Below are positions 42,729-52,800 of a stretch of DNA of 64,000 nt, in pieces. The notes beneath the pieces are model-generated. The model saw only the letters and a program-made list of their open reading frames with translations. It was not told the origin of the DNA and ran no database searches. This stretch comes from DAOQVR01 sp035341665 (GTDB lineage Bacteria > Chloroflexota > Anaerolineae > JAAYZQ01), in assembly GCA_035341665.1 (NCBI GenBank), contig DAOQVR010000009.1:109636-173635 (forward strand), written 5' to 3'. Each line of letters begins with the position of its first letter. The stretch's first letter is position 1. A program made the position numbers and the translations under genes.

Positions 42729-43859
42729 TCAACCGCTCCTCCTTTCGGCGACCGCAGGAGAGGATGCCGGCTCTTTCCCAGTGACCTGTGCCTCATCCTC
42801 CCCAACCTTCGACTGAGATGCCACCATCTGCACCCCCTTCCATTGCTCAAGCAGCCAGGCCCGCAGATCCCCTCCGCTTGCGTGAAAGCCGGTCAAGTCA
42901 TGCCCGTGCGGGACCTGGATGGGCCGCACCCGCTCACTCAGGCCGGCCACGTAGGCAGCACCCTCCTGCCCGGCTGTATCTGCGTCGTAGGCTGCTAGGA
43001 TGATCCGGTAGGGCAGCAGCCACAGCACCCAGTGTCCCAGGTTCCGCCGGCCTGCTCCGCCCAGCGTGGCCACATCGACCAGGTGGGACAACTCCTGCAT
43101 CGCCAGCAGGGCATCCCGCTCGCCCTCGCACAGCAGCAGCGGCCGGCCTCGTCCGACCAGGTGATCCGCACCGAACAGCGCACCTCGTCCCCCTCGCGGA
43201 GCCGTGTACTTCTGCCCGGCCTCGGTTGCGGCGTGTCCCCCGGCGTCGAAGCGCCTGATCTTGACGTACCACAGGTTTCCACCCACCTCGCAGGGGATGA
43301 CTACGCCTCGCGCCAGAAAGATGCGCTCGCCCTCCAGCCCCCAGCGCGCGGCGTCGTCCCACAGGTCCCGTGGGTTCCAGCCCAGGCCATAGTGGCGGAT
43401 CGTGTCGTCGGCCAGGCCCCCGGCGTGCAGGTAGCTCAGCCCTGTCGCCCCGGCACCCGACCGGAGCTGCTGCTGGCCGTACGCCACAAAGGCACGCGCC
43501 CGCTCTTGCCAGGCAGAGCTGGGAGGCAGACCCTCTACCGGCCCGGTCACTGGCGTGGCTTGCGGAGAGTGGTTCGCCCCGGGCAGCCCTCCGATCCTCC
43601 GCAGCTCCTCGATGGCTTCCGAGGCAGTCAAGCCCCGCCGCTTCTGCAAGAAGTCCAGGTGGTCGCCGGTTTCCCCGCAGCCGAAGCACTTGAAGCGGCC
43701 GGTATCGGGTGTGACGCCAAAGCTGGCCCTGGTCTCCGGGTGGAAAGGGCAGAGCCACCACGACCAGCGGCCGTGCTGCCTGCGAGGCGGCCCCAGGTCC
43801 ATGGCCACCAGTGCGGCCAGATCCACCCTCCCCTTGAGATCTGCGATGTCCTCAGTCAT
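42729..43859 (-). CDS. DnaG-type primase (CHC2 zinc finger plus Toprim)
   Basis: The 376-residue protein starts at 43859 after GGGGAGGAGG. The N-terminal zinc-binding primase domain shows CPFH and FKCFGCGETGD (C-H-C-C), then a linker, then a Toprim domain with CEGERDALLA and LAAYDADTAGQ. It lacks the C-terminal helicase-binding domain of chromosomal DnaG, as expected for plasmid or phage primases. It is adjacent to a RepA-like ATPase, so both probably serve replication of the integrated or plasmid element. Confidence 0.82.
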   Translation of the reverse strand: MTEDIADLKGRVDLAALVAMDLGPPRRQHGRWSWWLCPFHPETRASFGVTPDTGRFKCFGCGETGDHLDFLQKRRGLTASEAIEELRRIGGLPGANHSPQATPVTGPVEGLPPSSAWQERARAFVAYGQQQLRSGAGATGLSYLHAGGLADDTIRHYGLGWNPRDLWDDAARWGLEGERIFLARGVVIPCEVGGNLWYVKIRRFDAGGHAATEAGQKYTAPRGGRGALFGADHLVGRGRPLLLCEGERDALLAMQELSHLVDVATLGGAGRRNLGHWVLWLLPYRIILAAYDADTAGQEGAAYVAGLSERVRPIQVPHGHDLTGFHASGGDLRAWLLEQWKGVQMVASQSKVGEDEAQVTGKEPASSPAVAERRSG

Positions 43860-43896
43860 GATAGCCTCCTCCCCTGATTGCGAATCGAACATTGCC

Positions 43897-43978
43897 ACTC
43901 TGCCACTTTGCCAACGGTTTTCGCATGAAGCCGATGGGGGTATCTTGACAGTGTGGCAGAGTGGCAAAGTGGCAGAGT
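43897..43978. promoter_or_regulatory. Perfect 17-bp inverted repeat with TGGCARAG iterations
   Basis: Arms at 43897-43913 (ACTCTGCCACTTTGCCA) and 43962-43978 are perfect reverse complements, 48 bases apart. On the right side the 8-mer TGGCAGAG/TGGCAAAG occurs three times in tandem (43954-43977), and on the left two inverted copies occur. The site lies between the RepA-like gene and the primase start. It is probably an operator or origin-type binding site. Confidence 0.6.
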
Positions 43979-44002
43979 TCACGGTGCATGTGGCCTCCCG
44001 CA

Positions 44003-45229
44003 TCAGGCCAGCGCCCAGCGGTTCTCAGGGTGCTTGTGGCCTTCAGTGTCCATGATCTGCCCACCCAGCTTCTCCCGCGACCGGTAGACCGTCCTCTGGC
44101 TGAACCCCTCCGCCTCGGCCCGCTCGACGATCTCCTGTGGCTTCAGGGCACCGGACTCCTCCAAGGTGCGCAGCAGCCACTCGGAGCACTCATCGGTCTT
44201 GGTCGGCTGCCTGTACGCCTGGGGCGGCTGCGCAGTATACTGGATCGTGGCGCCCTTGGGATGCATCGGCACGAACTGCATGCCGATGGGCTCCGGGTAG
44301 CGGGCCAGGTTGGTCTTGACGATCTCCAGCCGGCGCGGACCGTTCCGGTCGGGCTCCGCACTGGTCTGGACAATGGATAGCCCCATCACGCTGCGCGACA
44401 TGGCGATGATGTGCGACGACCCGCGAAAGTCGTCCACGGTGAGAGTGTCCATCATCGGCAGCGGGACCCGCTTGCGCAGGTGGTGGATGAGCAGCAGCCC
44501 GCATTGGGCATCGAGCGCTAACTGGTTGAGGAAGCCGAGCAGCTCGCGCACATCCTCGACGTTGTTCTCGCCCTTGCTGCTGATGCTCGACAGCGAGTCC
44601 ACGACGATGAGCGCCGGCTGGAGCTGCAGCGCCATCTCGACCAGGCGGTCGCGGTCTGCCCCGTCGCCAAAGTCGATGAACAGCCTGCCCGCCGGGCGCA
44701 TCAGGTAGAGCCGTGAGGTGTCCATCTGCCACAGCCGCGCCCGCTCACTCAGGATCTGCGGCACGGACTCGGCGTCCACGTAGATGACGCTCGCTCCCGA
44801 ATGCGGCTGGGGTGAGCCATCGGGGAAGGGCTCTCCGGCGATGACCCGCCGGGCCAGGTCCAGTGCCAGGTAGCTCTTGCCGGCGCCCGGCACCGCCCCG
44901 AGCAGGGTGATCATGCCCAGGGGGATCCAGGCCGGCCACAGCCAGCGGATGGGCGGCAGGGACCCGGCGATGTCGCGCAGGGAGGGAAAGGCCAGGCGCT
45001 CCCCGGGGACGGCCGCCAGGATCGCGCCCAGAGCTGCATCCCGGTCGGGCCGGTCGGCCAGGGCGGCCAGCACTGCCTGTTTCTCCTGCCCGGCCGGCGA
45101 TTCCACGACGGCCCGGTAGACGCTGCGCCAGGGTTCCTCCAGCTCGTCAAACGGTGGGTGCCTGGTCCCGTCCCCCAAACCGGCCAGCCGGTCGGCGATA
45201 GCCTGGATCTGCATTCGTCGTGTCAGCAT
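44003..45229 (-). CDS. RepA-like hexameric helicase/AAA_25 ATPase
   Basis: The 408-residue RecA-fold ATPase has Walker A GAVPGAGKSYLALDLARRVI (about residue 110), Walker B ALIVVDSLSS (about 205) and a GLLLIHHLRK segment, as in plasmid RepA helicases and related AAA_25 proteins. The C-terminal 80 residues contain a winged helix-like segment (LKPQEIVERAEAEGFSQRTV). Together with the neighbouring primase, it would open the element's origin. It starts 6 bases after the stop of the ParR-like gene. Confidence 0.78.
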   Translation of the reverse strand: MLTRRMQIQAIADRLAGLGDGTRHPPFDELEEPWRSVYRAVVESPAGQEKQAVLAALADRPDRDAALGAILAAVPGERLAFPSLRDIAGSLPPIRWLWPAWIPLGMITLLGAVPGAGKSYLALDLARRVIAGEPFPDGSPQPHSGASVIYVDAESVPQILSERARLWQMDTSRLYLMRPAGRLFIDFGDGADRDRLVEMALQLQPALIVVDSLSSISSKGENNVEDVRELLGFLNQLALDAQCGLLLIHHLRKRVPLPMMDTLTVDDFRGSSHIIAMSRSVMGLSIVQTSAEPDRNGPRRLEIVKTNLARYPEPIGMQFVPMHPKGATIQYTAQPPQAYRQPTKTDECSEWLLRTLEESGALKPQEIVERAEAEGFSQRTVYRSREKLGGQIMDTEGHKHPENRWALA

Positions 45230-45235
45230 GAGTGG

Positions 45236-45541
45236 TTAGTCGTCCTCCCAGTCTCCGGCCCACATGCCGTCCAGCGAGGCAGTGAGCTCGGCAGTCTCTT
45301 GCGCCAGTGCTTCTTCCAGGACCTCGACCGGCGCTCCGGCCAGCACCCGGCGGATGTAGGCGCTGCGGCGGCCTCTCGGCAGCTCGGCCAGGCGCTGCAG
45401 GATGGCATCGACCTCCGGGTCGCCCTCGCGCAAGCGCAGCGTGACGCGGATGCTGCGCCCGGCCTTCCTGGGGCGCCCCCTTTTTGTCTGACCGAAATCC
45501 TGCCCACGGCTTGTGGGCCGTTTCTGTCTGACGGAAATCAT
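45236..45541 (-). CDS. ParR/StbB-like small DNA-binding protein
   Basis: The 101-residue protein starts at 45541, overlapping the ParM-like stop (ATGA). A basic N-terminus (QTKRGRPRKAGRSIRVTLRL) precedes helices typical of a ribbon-helix-helix centromere-binding protein (LAELPRGRRSAYIRRVLAG), then an acidic C-terminal tail (GMWAGDWEDD) that could contact the actin filament. Position directly downstream of an actin-like gene is the classical ParM-ParR order. Assignment is from fold and context. Confidence 0.6.
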   Translation of the reverse strand: MISVRQKRPTSRGQDFGQTKRGRPRKAGRSIRVTLRLREGDPEVDAILQRLAELPRGRRSAYIRRVLAGAPVEVLEEALAQETAELTASLDGMWAGDWEDD

Positions 45542-46554
45542 CTCTGGTCCGCCCGGAAGATGCGCCGCTGGGCAAAGCGGGCAAAGCCCAGCGCGTTGGC
45601 CAGGGCGGGCTGCTCGAGGATCTCGGCGTTGCGCGGAAAGGCAGCCGCCACCGCCTTGCCGACCAGGGCTGCCCCGCCGCCGGTGATCAGCACGCTGTGG
45701 AAGCGGTCGGCCTGGCCCCACTGGCGGGTCGCCTCGCCCACGATCTCCTGGGCCAGCGACGAGAGCGCCGACTTCGCCAGCTCTCCCAGGTCCACGCTGT
45801 CACGGTAGACGGCCAGCGGCTGGCCGCGGCGCAGGGCGGCCGCCAGCTCGGCCAGCGGCCGGCGAACGCCGTAGCGTGCTTCCAGACCGGCGCTCAGCAC
45901 CTCCAGTGCATCGCGCACGCCGATGCGCACGCCGCCGCTCCAGCGGGGGATCGGCTGCAGGTTGTGGATGCCCGACAGGTCGGTGGTGTTGAAGCCGATG
46001 TCCACGATGCCGAAGCCGGCGCGAAGGACCCCCTCGGCAGCCTGGGCCATCCCGTCGCCGGCCAGGAAGCGGGCGTAGAAGGAGCCCAGCGGCTGCCAGA
46101 CGGCCCGCACCTCGCGCACGGCAATCGTCTGCGGCTTACCGTCCACGACGAGGCGGTGCTCGCCCTGCCAGGAGCGCACCAGGTCCTGGCGCCGCTCCCA
46201 CCACAGCACCGGCAGGCCGGTGACGACGAGCGCATCGTCGATCCCGGCGCGGGCCAGGGAAGCCAGCAGGAGCACCCGCTCCTCCTCGCTGCCTATGCGC
46301 TCGGCGTTCTGCAGCGCGCCGCCCATCCGGCTCTCGATCAGGGCGCCCTCCCCGACAAAGTAGGCCTGCCCGCCGTACTCGACCGTCTGGATGTGCTGCC
46401 GGCGGCCGCCCAGGCCGAGACTGAGCCGGGCGCGCTCCTCGGCGCGCCCGAGCACGGCCGGGAAGGTGAGGGCATTCGGCTCCGGGTCGTGATAGACGAG
46501 CTTGACGTCGCCAAAGCCGACGTCGATGCCTACGCGGGTTGGTTTCTGGCTCAT
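45538..46554 (-). CDS. ParM-like plasmid-segregation actin
   Basis: The 338-residue actin-fold protein has a phosphate-1 motif VGIDVGFGDVKLVY (residues 8-21), phosphate-2 FGIVDIGFNTTDL (about 185) and adenosine motif SVLITGGGAALVG (about 290), matching the ParM/Alp/MreB-like family. It forms ATP-dependent filaments that push plasmid copies apart, with the ParR-like protein as adaptor and a nearby repeat region as centromere. The start at 46554 excludes the unlikely upstream extension. Confidence 0.8.
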   Translation of the reverse strand: MSQKPTRVGIDVGFGDVKLVYHDPEPNALTFPAVLGRAEERARLSLGLGGRRQHIQTVEYGGQAYFVGEGALIESRMGGALQNAERIGSEEERVLLLASLARAGIDDALVVTGLPVLWWERRQDLVRSWQGEHRLVVDGKPQTIAVREVRAVWQPLGSFYARFLAGDGMAQAAEGVLRAGFGIVDIGFNTTDLSGIHNLQPIPRWSGGVRIGVRDALEVLSAGLEARYGVRRPLAELAAALRRGQPLAVYRDSVDLGELAKSALSSLAQEIVGEATRQWGQADRFHSVLITGGGAALVGKAVAAAFPRNAEILEQPALANALGFARFAQRRIFRADQR

Positions 46555-46591
46555 GGTCTCTTTTCTTCTCCTCGGTGTGCTCGTCCCTATC

Positions 46592-46972
46592 CTACGAAGC
46601 CATAGCAACTGCCACGAAGTCGAACGTCTGTTCTTTGCACGATTCGGTGAACTGTGGTACACTGTACTTGAGGTCGCCAAGATGCCCGTTGCCGTTCACC
46701 CGTGCCAGGTACCAGGCCGCCGCCGGCTCGGTGATGCGAGGGCTGAGCTCGGCGGCCACATCGGAAGGGTTCGGAAGGCAGCCGTGGGAGTCCTGGAACG
46801 AAGCGACGAACTCGGCCACCTGGGCTTGGCGGTGGCTCTGCCAACCAGCATACAGCCGCAGCAGGACAGGGCGGGCGCCCTGCAGGGCGGCGTCGAGTGA
46901 GGGGTAACGTGGCTCAGCGTCAGGCTGAGTGGTGATGGCGTAGGAGGTGATCCTGTGCCCGTTGTCACCCAT
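46592..46972 (-). CDS. Hypothetical protein upstream of the ParM-like gene
   Basis: The 126-residue soluble protein begins MGDNGHRITSYAITTQPDAE. I do not recognise the family. It is the first gene of the minus-strand plasmid-type operon, and its start codon is only a few bases from the repeat array. A TATACT hexamer belonging to the first repeat unit lies just upstream, so expression may be controlled by whatever binds the repeats. Confidence 0.5.
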   Translation of the reverse strand: MGDNGHRITSYAITTQPDAEPRYPSLDAALQGARPVLLRLYAGWQSHRQAQVAEFVASFQDSHGCLPNPSDVAAELSPRITEPAAAWYLARVNGNGHLGDLKYSVPQFTESCKEQTFDFVAVAMAS

Positions 46973-46977
46973 ATCGC

Positions 46978-47432
46978 GAGTATATCAGTCCCGGCAAGGC
47001 TTGCATAGGTCCTAAAATCGGGACAATTGGCCGACTACATCCCATGGATGCCAGTATATCGGGCCGCAATGGGTTTGCATAGGTTATAAAAAGTGAACAT
47101 CCCGGTGGTGCACAGACAGGAGTCAGTATATCAGGCGCAGCAGGCCGTGTGAACCCTGGAGAACTCCGGGTGTTTTGCCGGTTCTGTGCTGTGTATTCCA
47201 CAATGGGCACTATATCAGCCTTGTTGGCGCTTGCATAGACTCTAAAAAGGGGTATCTTTTCTGTCGGCGACATGGGAGCCTGGTTCACAGGAGCCAATAT
47301 ATCAGGCGCATCGGGCGCTGTCAGCCCGTCAGAATGAACGGTTTTTCGCCAATGACGGAGATGCAGCACATGTGGCAGAAGTTCATCGGAGTGTCCTTGC
47401 CCTCGTGCGTCCTCCAAGCGCCAGTATATCAG
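46978..47432. repeat. Iteron/centromere-like array (six AGTATATCAG units)
   Basis: TATATCAG or TATATCGG occurs at 46981, 47055, 47127, 47211, 47298 and 47425 (spacings 74, 72, 84, 87 and 127). Three units are followed by TTGCATAG...TAAAA (47001, 47081, 47232) and others by GGCGCA.CGGGC or CAGCCCTGTAGAA-type segments. No gene is present in the whole 46973-47502 gap. The position, between a ParM/RepA operon and the recombinase, suits a plasmid origin or partition site. Each unit also contains a TATACT -10-like hexamer on the minus strand. Confidence 0.7.
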
Positions 47433-47502
47433 GCCGGGTGACCCTTGTCAGCCCTGTAGAATTACAGGTCTTTTGGCCAGGGACGAAGGAGACGCTACAG
47501 AT

Positions 47503-49035
47503 ATGGCGGTGAACGATTCGCTCCTGCCGCCCGGCTCCCGTGTAGCGGCCTATTTCCGGGACTCGGGCGGCGACGAGCAGGAGCGCTCCGTTGATCAGCA
47601 GCGGCGCGAGGCCGAGGCGTACTGCGCCCGGCATCACCTGGTTCTGGTGCGGGTGTTTGCCGACGAGGCGCGTCCCGGTGGGACGGTGGTGGGCCGCGAG
47701 GCGTTCGAGGAGCTGATCCACTACTGCCGCCAGATGGCGCCCGACGTGCGGCGGCGTTCCCCCGAAGCGCCGGCCGGCATCCTGCTCTGGGACCTCAAGC
47801 GCTTTGCACGCAACACGTTGGACAACGCCTTCTTCAAGGCCGACCTGCGCCGGCGCGGCTACGAGCTCGTTTTCCTCTCCGACAACATCCCCGCGGGCGA
47901 CATCGGCCATGTGTACGAGGCGATGCTGGAGTGGAAGGCACAGCAGGACCTCGACGACATCTCCAAGGACGTGAAGCGGGGGCTGAGTGACCTGGTGAGC
48001 ACGCGGGGTCCCGACGGCCAGTACCTGGGGCTGTGTCCCGGGCGGCCGCCCACCGGCTTCAGGGGAGAGGCCTACCCGTTGGGGGTCAAGCGCGACGGGC
48101 GGCTGCGCATCGTCCAGCGTTGGGTCCCTGACCCGGAGACGTGGGAGCTGGCGCGCAGGGCGTGGGAGCTGCGCGTCGAAGGGGCCTCCTATGCCGACAT
48201 CCACAGGGCGACGCGCCTGTTCCAGGCGATCGGCTGCTACGCCACCTTCTTCCGCAACCGTATCTACACCGGGACGCTGGTGCACGGCGGGCACGAATAC
48301 CCCGGCTTTGTGCCGGCGCTGGTGCCTGAGGCGTGGTGGGAGGCGGTGCAGCTGATGCGCAAGCCGCGCTACGAGCACCGGCCCCGGCTCGACAGCAGCG
48401 ATTATGCCCTGTCCGGACTGCTGTACTGCGGGCTGTGCGGCCGGGCCATGAAGGCGGACAGCGTCCCGCCTCGCGACGATGCGGGGGACGGGTATCGGAG
48501 GAGGCGCTATCGGCGCTACACCTGCACCGGGTGGAAGCAGAACCGCGATTGCGACATGCACTATCTCCGGGCGGATGTGATCGAGGAGGCAGTGTACCGC
48601 GTGCTGCTGGAGGAGGTCTTGCTGCCTGAGAACCTCCTGAAGATCCTGAGGGATGCCCGGCCCGACGATGAGACCCGGCAGGCGCTAGAGCACGACGCCG
48701 ACCGCTTCGAAGCCAACCTTGTGGATGTGGAGCAGGTGCTCCGTCGATTAGTGGATGCGGTGGAGCGGAGCGGTTACAGCGCCAGCCTGGGGGAGCGCCT
48801 GGCCGAGCGCGAGAAGGAACGGTCGGCGCTGCGGGTCAAGTTGGCGGAGGTGCGGGGCCGGCTGGACCGGGCAGAAGTCGAAGTCCCGCTGGCCGTGGTG
48901 GAGGACTACTGCACCAATGCTCGCGAAGTCCTGGCACAGGGGACGCTGGACGATGTGCGGGCGCTGCTGCGCTCGATCGTGGTCCGGATAGAGGTAGAGC
49001 CAGAGCACGGGACGTTGATCTACGGTTTCCCTTGA
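47503..49035 (+). CDS. Large serine recombinase
   Basis: The 510-residue protein has an N-terminal resolvase catalytic domain (VAAYFRDSGGDEQERSVDQQ, with catalytic Ser, then LLWDLKRFARN), a recombinase domain, a zinc ribbon (LYCGLCGRAMKAD ... YTCTGWKQNRDC) and a C-terminal coiled coil (LGERLAEREKERSALRVKLA). This is the architecture of phage/ICE integrases and transposon TnpX-like enzymes. The start at 47503 follows GAAGGAG. It is divergent from the plasmid-type operon. A 19-bp motif starting at the base after its stop codon recurs in the two 61-bp repeats, which suggests an attachment core. Confidence 0.88.
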   Translation: MAVNDSLLPPGSRVAAYFRDSGGDEQERSVDQQRREAEAYCARHHLVLVRVFADEARPGGTVVGREAFEELIHYCRQMAPDVRRRSPEAPAGILLWDLKRFARNTLDNAFFKADLRRRGYELVFLSDNIPAGDIGHVYEAMLEWKAQQDLDDISKDVKRGLSDLVSTRGPDGQYLGLCPGRPPTGFRGEAYPLGVKRDGRLRIVQRWVPDPETWELARRAWELRVEGASYADIHRATRLFQAIGCYATFFRNRIYTGTLVHGGHEYPGFVPALVPEAWWEAVQLMRKPRYEHRPRLDSSDYALSGLLYCGLCGRAMKADSVPPRDDAGDGYRRRRYRRYTCTGWKQNRDCDMHYLRADVIEEAVYRVLLEEVLLPENLLKILRDARPDDETRQALEHDADRFEANLVDVEQVLRRLVDAVERSGYSASLGERLAEREKERSALRVKLAEVRGRLDRAEVEVPLAVVEDYCTNAREVLAQGTLDDVRALLRSIVVRIEVEPEHGTLIYGFP

Positions 49036-49054
49036 TTGGTGGGGCTTTAGAGAG
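49036..49054 (+). repeat. Recombinase-adjacent 19-bp core, copy C
   Basis: TTGGTGGGGCTTTAGAGAG begins right after the recombinase TGA. It matches the reverse strand of repeats A and B at 18 of 19 positions each, so it is inverted relative to them. It is probably an att core or binding half-site. Confidence 0.6.
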
Positions 49055-49834
49055 TCTCCCCTTGGGAGTGGTCTGCCTGTGAGCAGTTACTCTGTCCGCC
49101 TCAGACGGACCGGAGGCGACCTCCTGAGGAGCCTGCCAGTCACTGCAACCTGGTGACCGCTCTCGACCGGGGGATGGAACACCTGGCCGACCTCAAGAAG
49201 CGGATGGCTACCAGTCAGCCAACGATCCCAGCCCTCGGCTCCACCACCATCTTCACTCTGGAGAGCACGCCCGACATGGGGCCGGCAGCCATACCCCTTC
49301 GCCGCCATCGACAGCGGCGCTAGCACGGGCCTCCCGCATGCAGGCTGCGATCGCGCTGCCTCTCATCTCCTCGGTCCCCTTCTCAAACCCTTGACACCAG
49401 CCATCCCGGCTGATACGGTCCCATCAGCGCACCATGCGCAGAGAGGTTAGAGACATGTCTGGAGAATTGGAGCGAGTAGACCGCCAACAGGAACTCGCCG
49501 CCACGAGAGTTAGGAACGCCCACTCAGCGCAGCTGACCGTCTGGAAAGCTGCCGCTGTGGCGCAGTCCACGGGCGCCCCTACAAGGAGGTCATGATTGGG
49601 GGCCTCCCCTTCGGGACCATCCCCGGCATCGCCAAGCCGGCGCCCTGCAGCCGGGCGCCGCTGCGGCGGACTCAAGGGCGGCCCGGACATGCTCGGGCGC
49701 CGGCGGGTCTGGGAATCTCTGCACAACCTGGCCGCAGGAGAGAACGAGAGCACAAGCCACCGCGCGATTCGGCAATCGCTGCTTGCCGCAAACGAGGCCG
49801 TTTGCGCAGCCAGATCGGCAGCGCCTCACCCCCC
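49055..49834. other. Gene-poor junction between element and defence island
   Basis: No complete gene is recognised. A plus-strand frame from 49454 (MSGELERVDRQQELAATRV, 47 codons, weak ribosome site) could be a small protein. Another plus-strand frame without a start (about 49686-49820) encodes GGPDMLGRRRVWESLHNLA and SHRAIRQSLLAANEAVC, which reads like protein debris. The segment is probably decayed DNA at an insertion edge. Confidence 0.35.
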
Positions 49835-52800
49835 TCACTCCGCCTCAAACGCCTGGCTCGCGAACTTGAGGGTTCGGCCGTTCTCTGTCACCGTCCGCAC
49901 CACGCTCTCCGGCGCACCGGAGGGGATTTCCGCCTCGATCTCCAGCGTCACGGTGACCCGGGCGCCGGTCAGCCCTGCCAGGTGACCGACCACCTCTTCC
50001 GCGATGCGCCCTGCGTCGCGGCCCATCCGCGTCGCATCCAGCACAACCGTGCCGTGAAACCTCTTGGGGCCGGAAGGCGAGAGCGTGACCGCGTCCGGCT
50101 GCTTGGGCAGCGTCCTTTCCTGGCCGGCCGCCGGGGTCTTCACCTGGTCATCTCCAACAGGCCCGACCTTCCCCGGCTCCGGCTGCGCCTCGGCCGTGCG
50201 CTGCTTCACCGCCGCTTCCGCGCGCACCAGCAGGCCGGGTTGGGGGTCCACCCGGCCGGCCTCGGCGGGTCCGCAGCGCAGTCCACGGTAGCGGCCGGCC
50301 GCCTCGTCGTAGGCATCGGCGTACGCGAACGAGTCGGTGGCCCACAGCATCAGCCCCAGGCCGTCGCGCACCGCTCCCAGCAGCACCGCCGAATCCTTGA
50401 GCCGCGGGAGGTAGAGGTACCGGGCAAAGTCGTCGACGAGCTGCTTGACCGCGACGCGATCCCCGCGCCACAGCGGCACGCGGTCCATCTCCATTCGCAG
50501 CCGCGTGCCCGCCAGGGTCGTCACCAGCAGCTCGTCGCTGCGCAGCTTCTTGGAGGCACGCACCGCAAGCGGGTCGGTGCCCGCCAGCCGGTACGCCTGC
50601 CACTCGACGGCCGACTGCGGCGTCCCTTGGCCCGGCACCAGCAGCCACTGGTAGGCCTCCGGTATGCGCGCCGTCACGGTCGTGTCCGCCGCGCCCAGCT
50701 GCGTTTCGGCCTGCTTCACCTGGTGCGGCGACAGGTCGAGCGTGTCCTTCTCGCCCAGGATCGAGTCCCAGGCCAGGTAGCGGCGCACCGCCTCGTCCAG
50801 GTCCTGCAGGCGCGTCCTGTCGACCGCCAGGAAGACCAGCGCGTTGCGGTAGAGGCGCGGCACGTTGCCGCGGAACTCGAAGATGGCCTTGGCCTGCGCC
50901 TCGGCGGCCGAGCCGGGCTCCCTGCTGTACGGGTGCTCGACGCCGAGCACCACCAGGCGCGCGTCGAGGTCGTCGGGCACGTCGGCGCCCGACTGGGGCA
51001 GCGGGTGGATGCGGCTGAAGTCGCCGGCCTTCCTCAGATCGGCGCGCAGCCTGCGCTCCACCTCGCGCGCGACGGCGTCAGGATCGCGCTTGAGCTGCTC
51101 GGCGCGGTCCTCGGCCATCTTGGTGACGGTCGGCTGGGTCGAGTACCAGTAGCGCGCCGCGTCCTGGTAGAGGTACGTGGCCGCACCGCTCAGCCGGCGC
51201 AGCGCGTCGCCAAAGACGGCGGGAGACTCCCCGGGCATGACGCAGCCCAGCTTGATCTGGCGGTCCTCCAGCCCGCGGTTGGCCGCGGTGGCGGTGGGCG
51301 CCGAGCCGAGGTAGATCGTGCGGGCGACGCGCCGGCAGGCATGGTACTTGCCCAGGTTGGGCACCTCGCCGTCCAGCCGAAGCGGCAGGGCGTTGGGGCC
51401 GTCGACGTCCTTCTCGATGACCGGCACCCAGTTGTCCGACAGGTAGCGGGTCAGCTCGAACTGCACGCGCGGATCGTCGATCGGCAGGTTGGAGGGCAGG
51501 ATCAGCGGGTTGCGGTCGCCCTTCTCCCAGAGGCTGTGGATCACGGCCGCCATCAGGCGCAGGACGCCGCGGGTGCGCTGGAACTTGAGCAGCGCCGACC
51601 AGTCGGTGTACAGCCGGTCGAACACTTCGGGGTGGATGGGGTAGGCAGCGCGGAGGCGCTTTTCGTAGTCGGCCTCGCGCGACTCGGGCGGGAACTCGGC
51701 CGCCTGCGAGCGGTAGAGGTCGTAAAAAGCACGCGCCACCACGTCGCGCGCTGTGAACTGGTCGGCGCCGGTCAGCGGCTCGAAGAGTCGTCGGCGCACA
51801 ATCTCAAAGCCTTCCTCGGCGCTGGCCGGGCGCCAGGACGACTCGACCCGGCCGACGGCGTTTCGCAGCCGGTCGAGCGCCATCCTCCCGCGCTGGCCCC
51901 CCACCTCCACGTCCTCGGCCTGGACGTGGGGCGAGCCCGGCGTGTCGGAGGCGGGCAGGCTGATCACCACCAGGCACTGCTGCGCCAGCTTGGCCGACTC
52001 GGTGAGCGCCTGGGCAAAGGTAAAGTGCGTCTCGAAGCTTCCTGCGGGAAGGTCGGCGGCGTCGTGGAGCTGCCGGGCGTAGGCCACCCACTCGTCGATG
52101 AGGACCAGGCAGGGTGCGTACTCGTTGAACAACTGGCGCAGCGTGTCGCCGGGACTGGTGGCGCGCTCGTCGTCGGCGCGCACGCGATCAAAGGCCGCGC
52201 GTCCTCCGAGCTGCCACGCCAGCTCGCCCCATAGGGTGCGAATGACCGTACCGTCGGGCTTGACGGCCGGGTTGCCGGGCGAGACGCGGTTGCCGACCAG
52301 CACCACGCGCTTGACGGCAGGCACGAGGGCTCCGTTGGTAAGGCCGGCCTCTTTCATCACCTGGTCGATGCCGAGCAGGTCACTGGGCGCGGTGCCCGAG
52401 AAGAGGTGGTAGAGGGCGAGCATGGAGTGGGTCTTGCCGCCGCCAAAGTTGGTCTGGAGCTGGACGACGGGATCGCCCCCCTGGCCCGAGAGGCGCCTTG
52501 CCGCGCCGGCCAGGAGCTGCCGGAGGCTTTCGGTGAGGTACGTGCGCCGGAAGAACTCGGCCGGGTCCTTGTACTCGTCGGAGCCTTCGCCCAGGTGCAC
52601 CTGCCACAGGTCGGCGGCGAACTCGGCCTGCTGGTAGCGGCCGCTGGCGACGTCGGGGTGCGGGCTTACGACCTCGCGCCAGGGCCTGAGCGCCCCGGTG
52701 ACCTGGCTCTCGATGGCCGTGCCCGCGCCGCGTCGCTTCTCCGCGCGCACCTGCTCCTCGTAGCGGACGCGCAGGAGCTCCAGCTTCATGCGGTCCAGTT

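Noticed and set aside
49592..52234. 880-codon plus-strand open frame
   Set aside because: It is antisense to the DUF499 ATPase and has no recognisable protein features.
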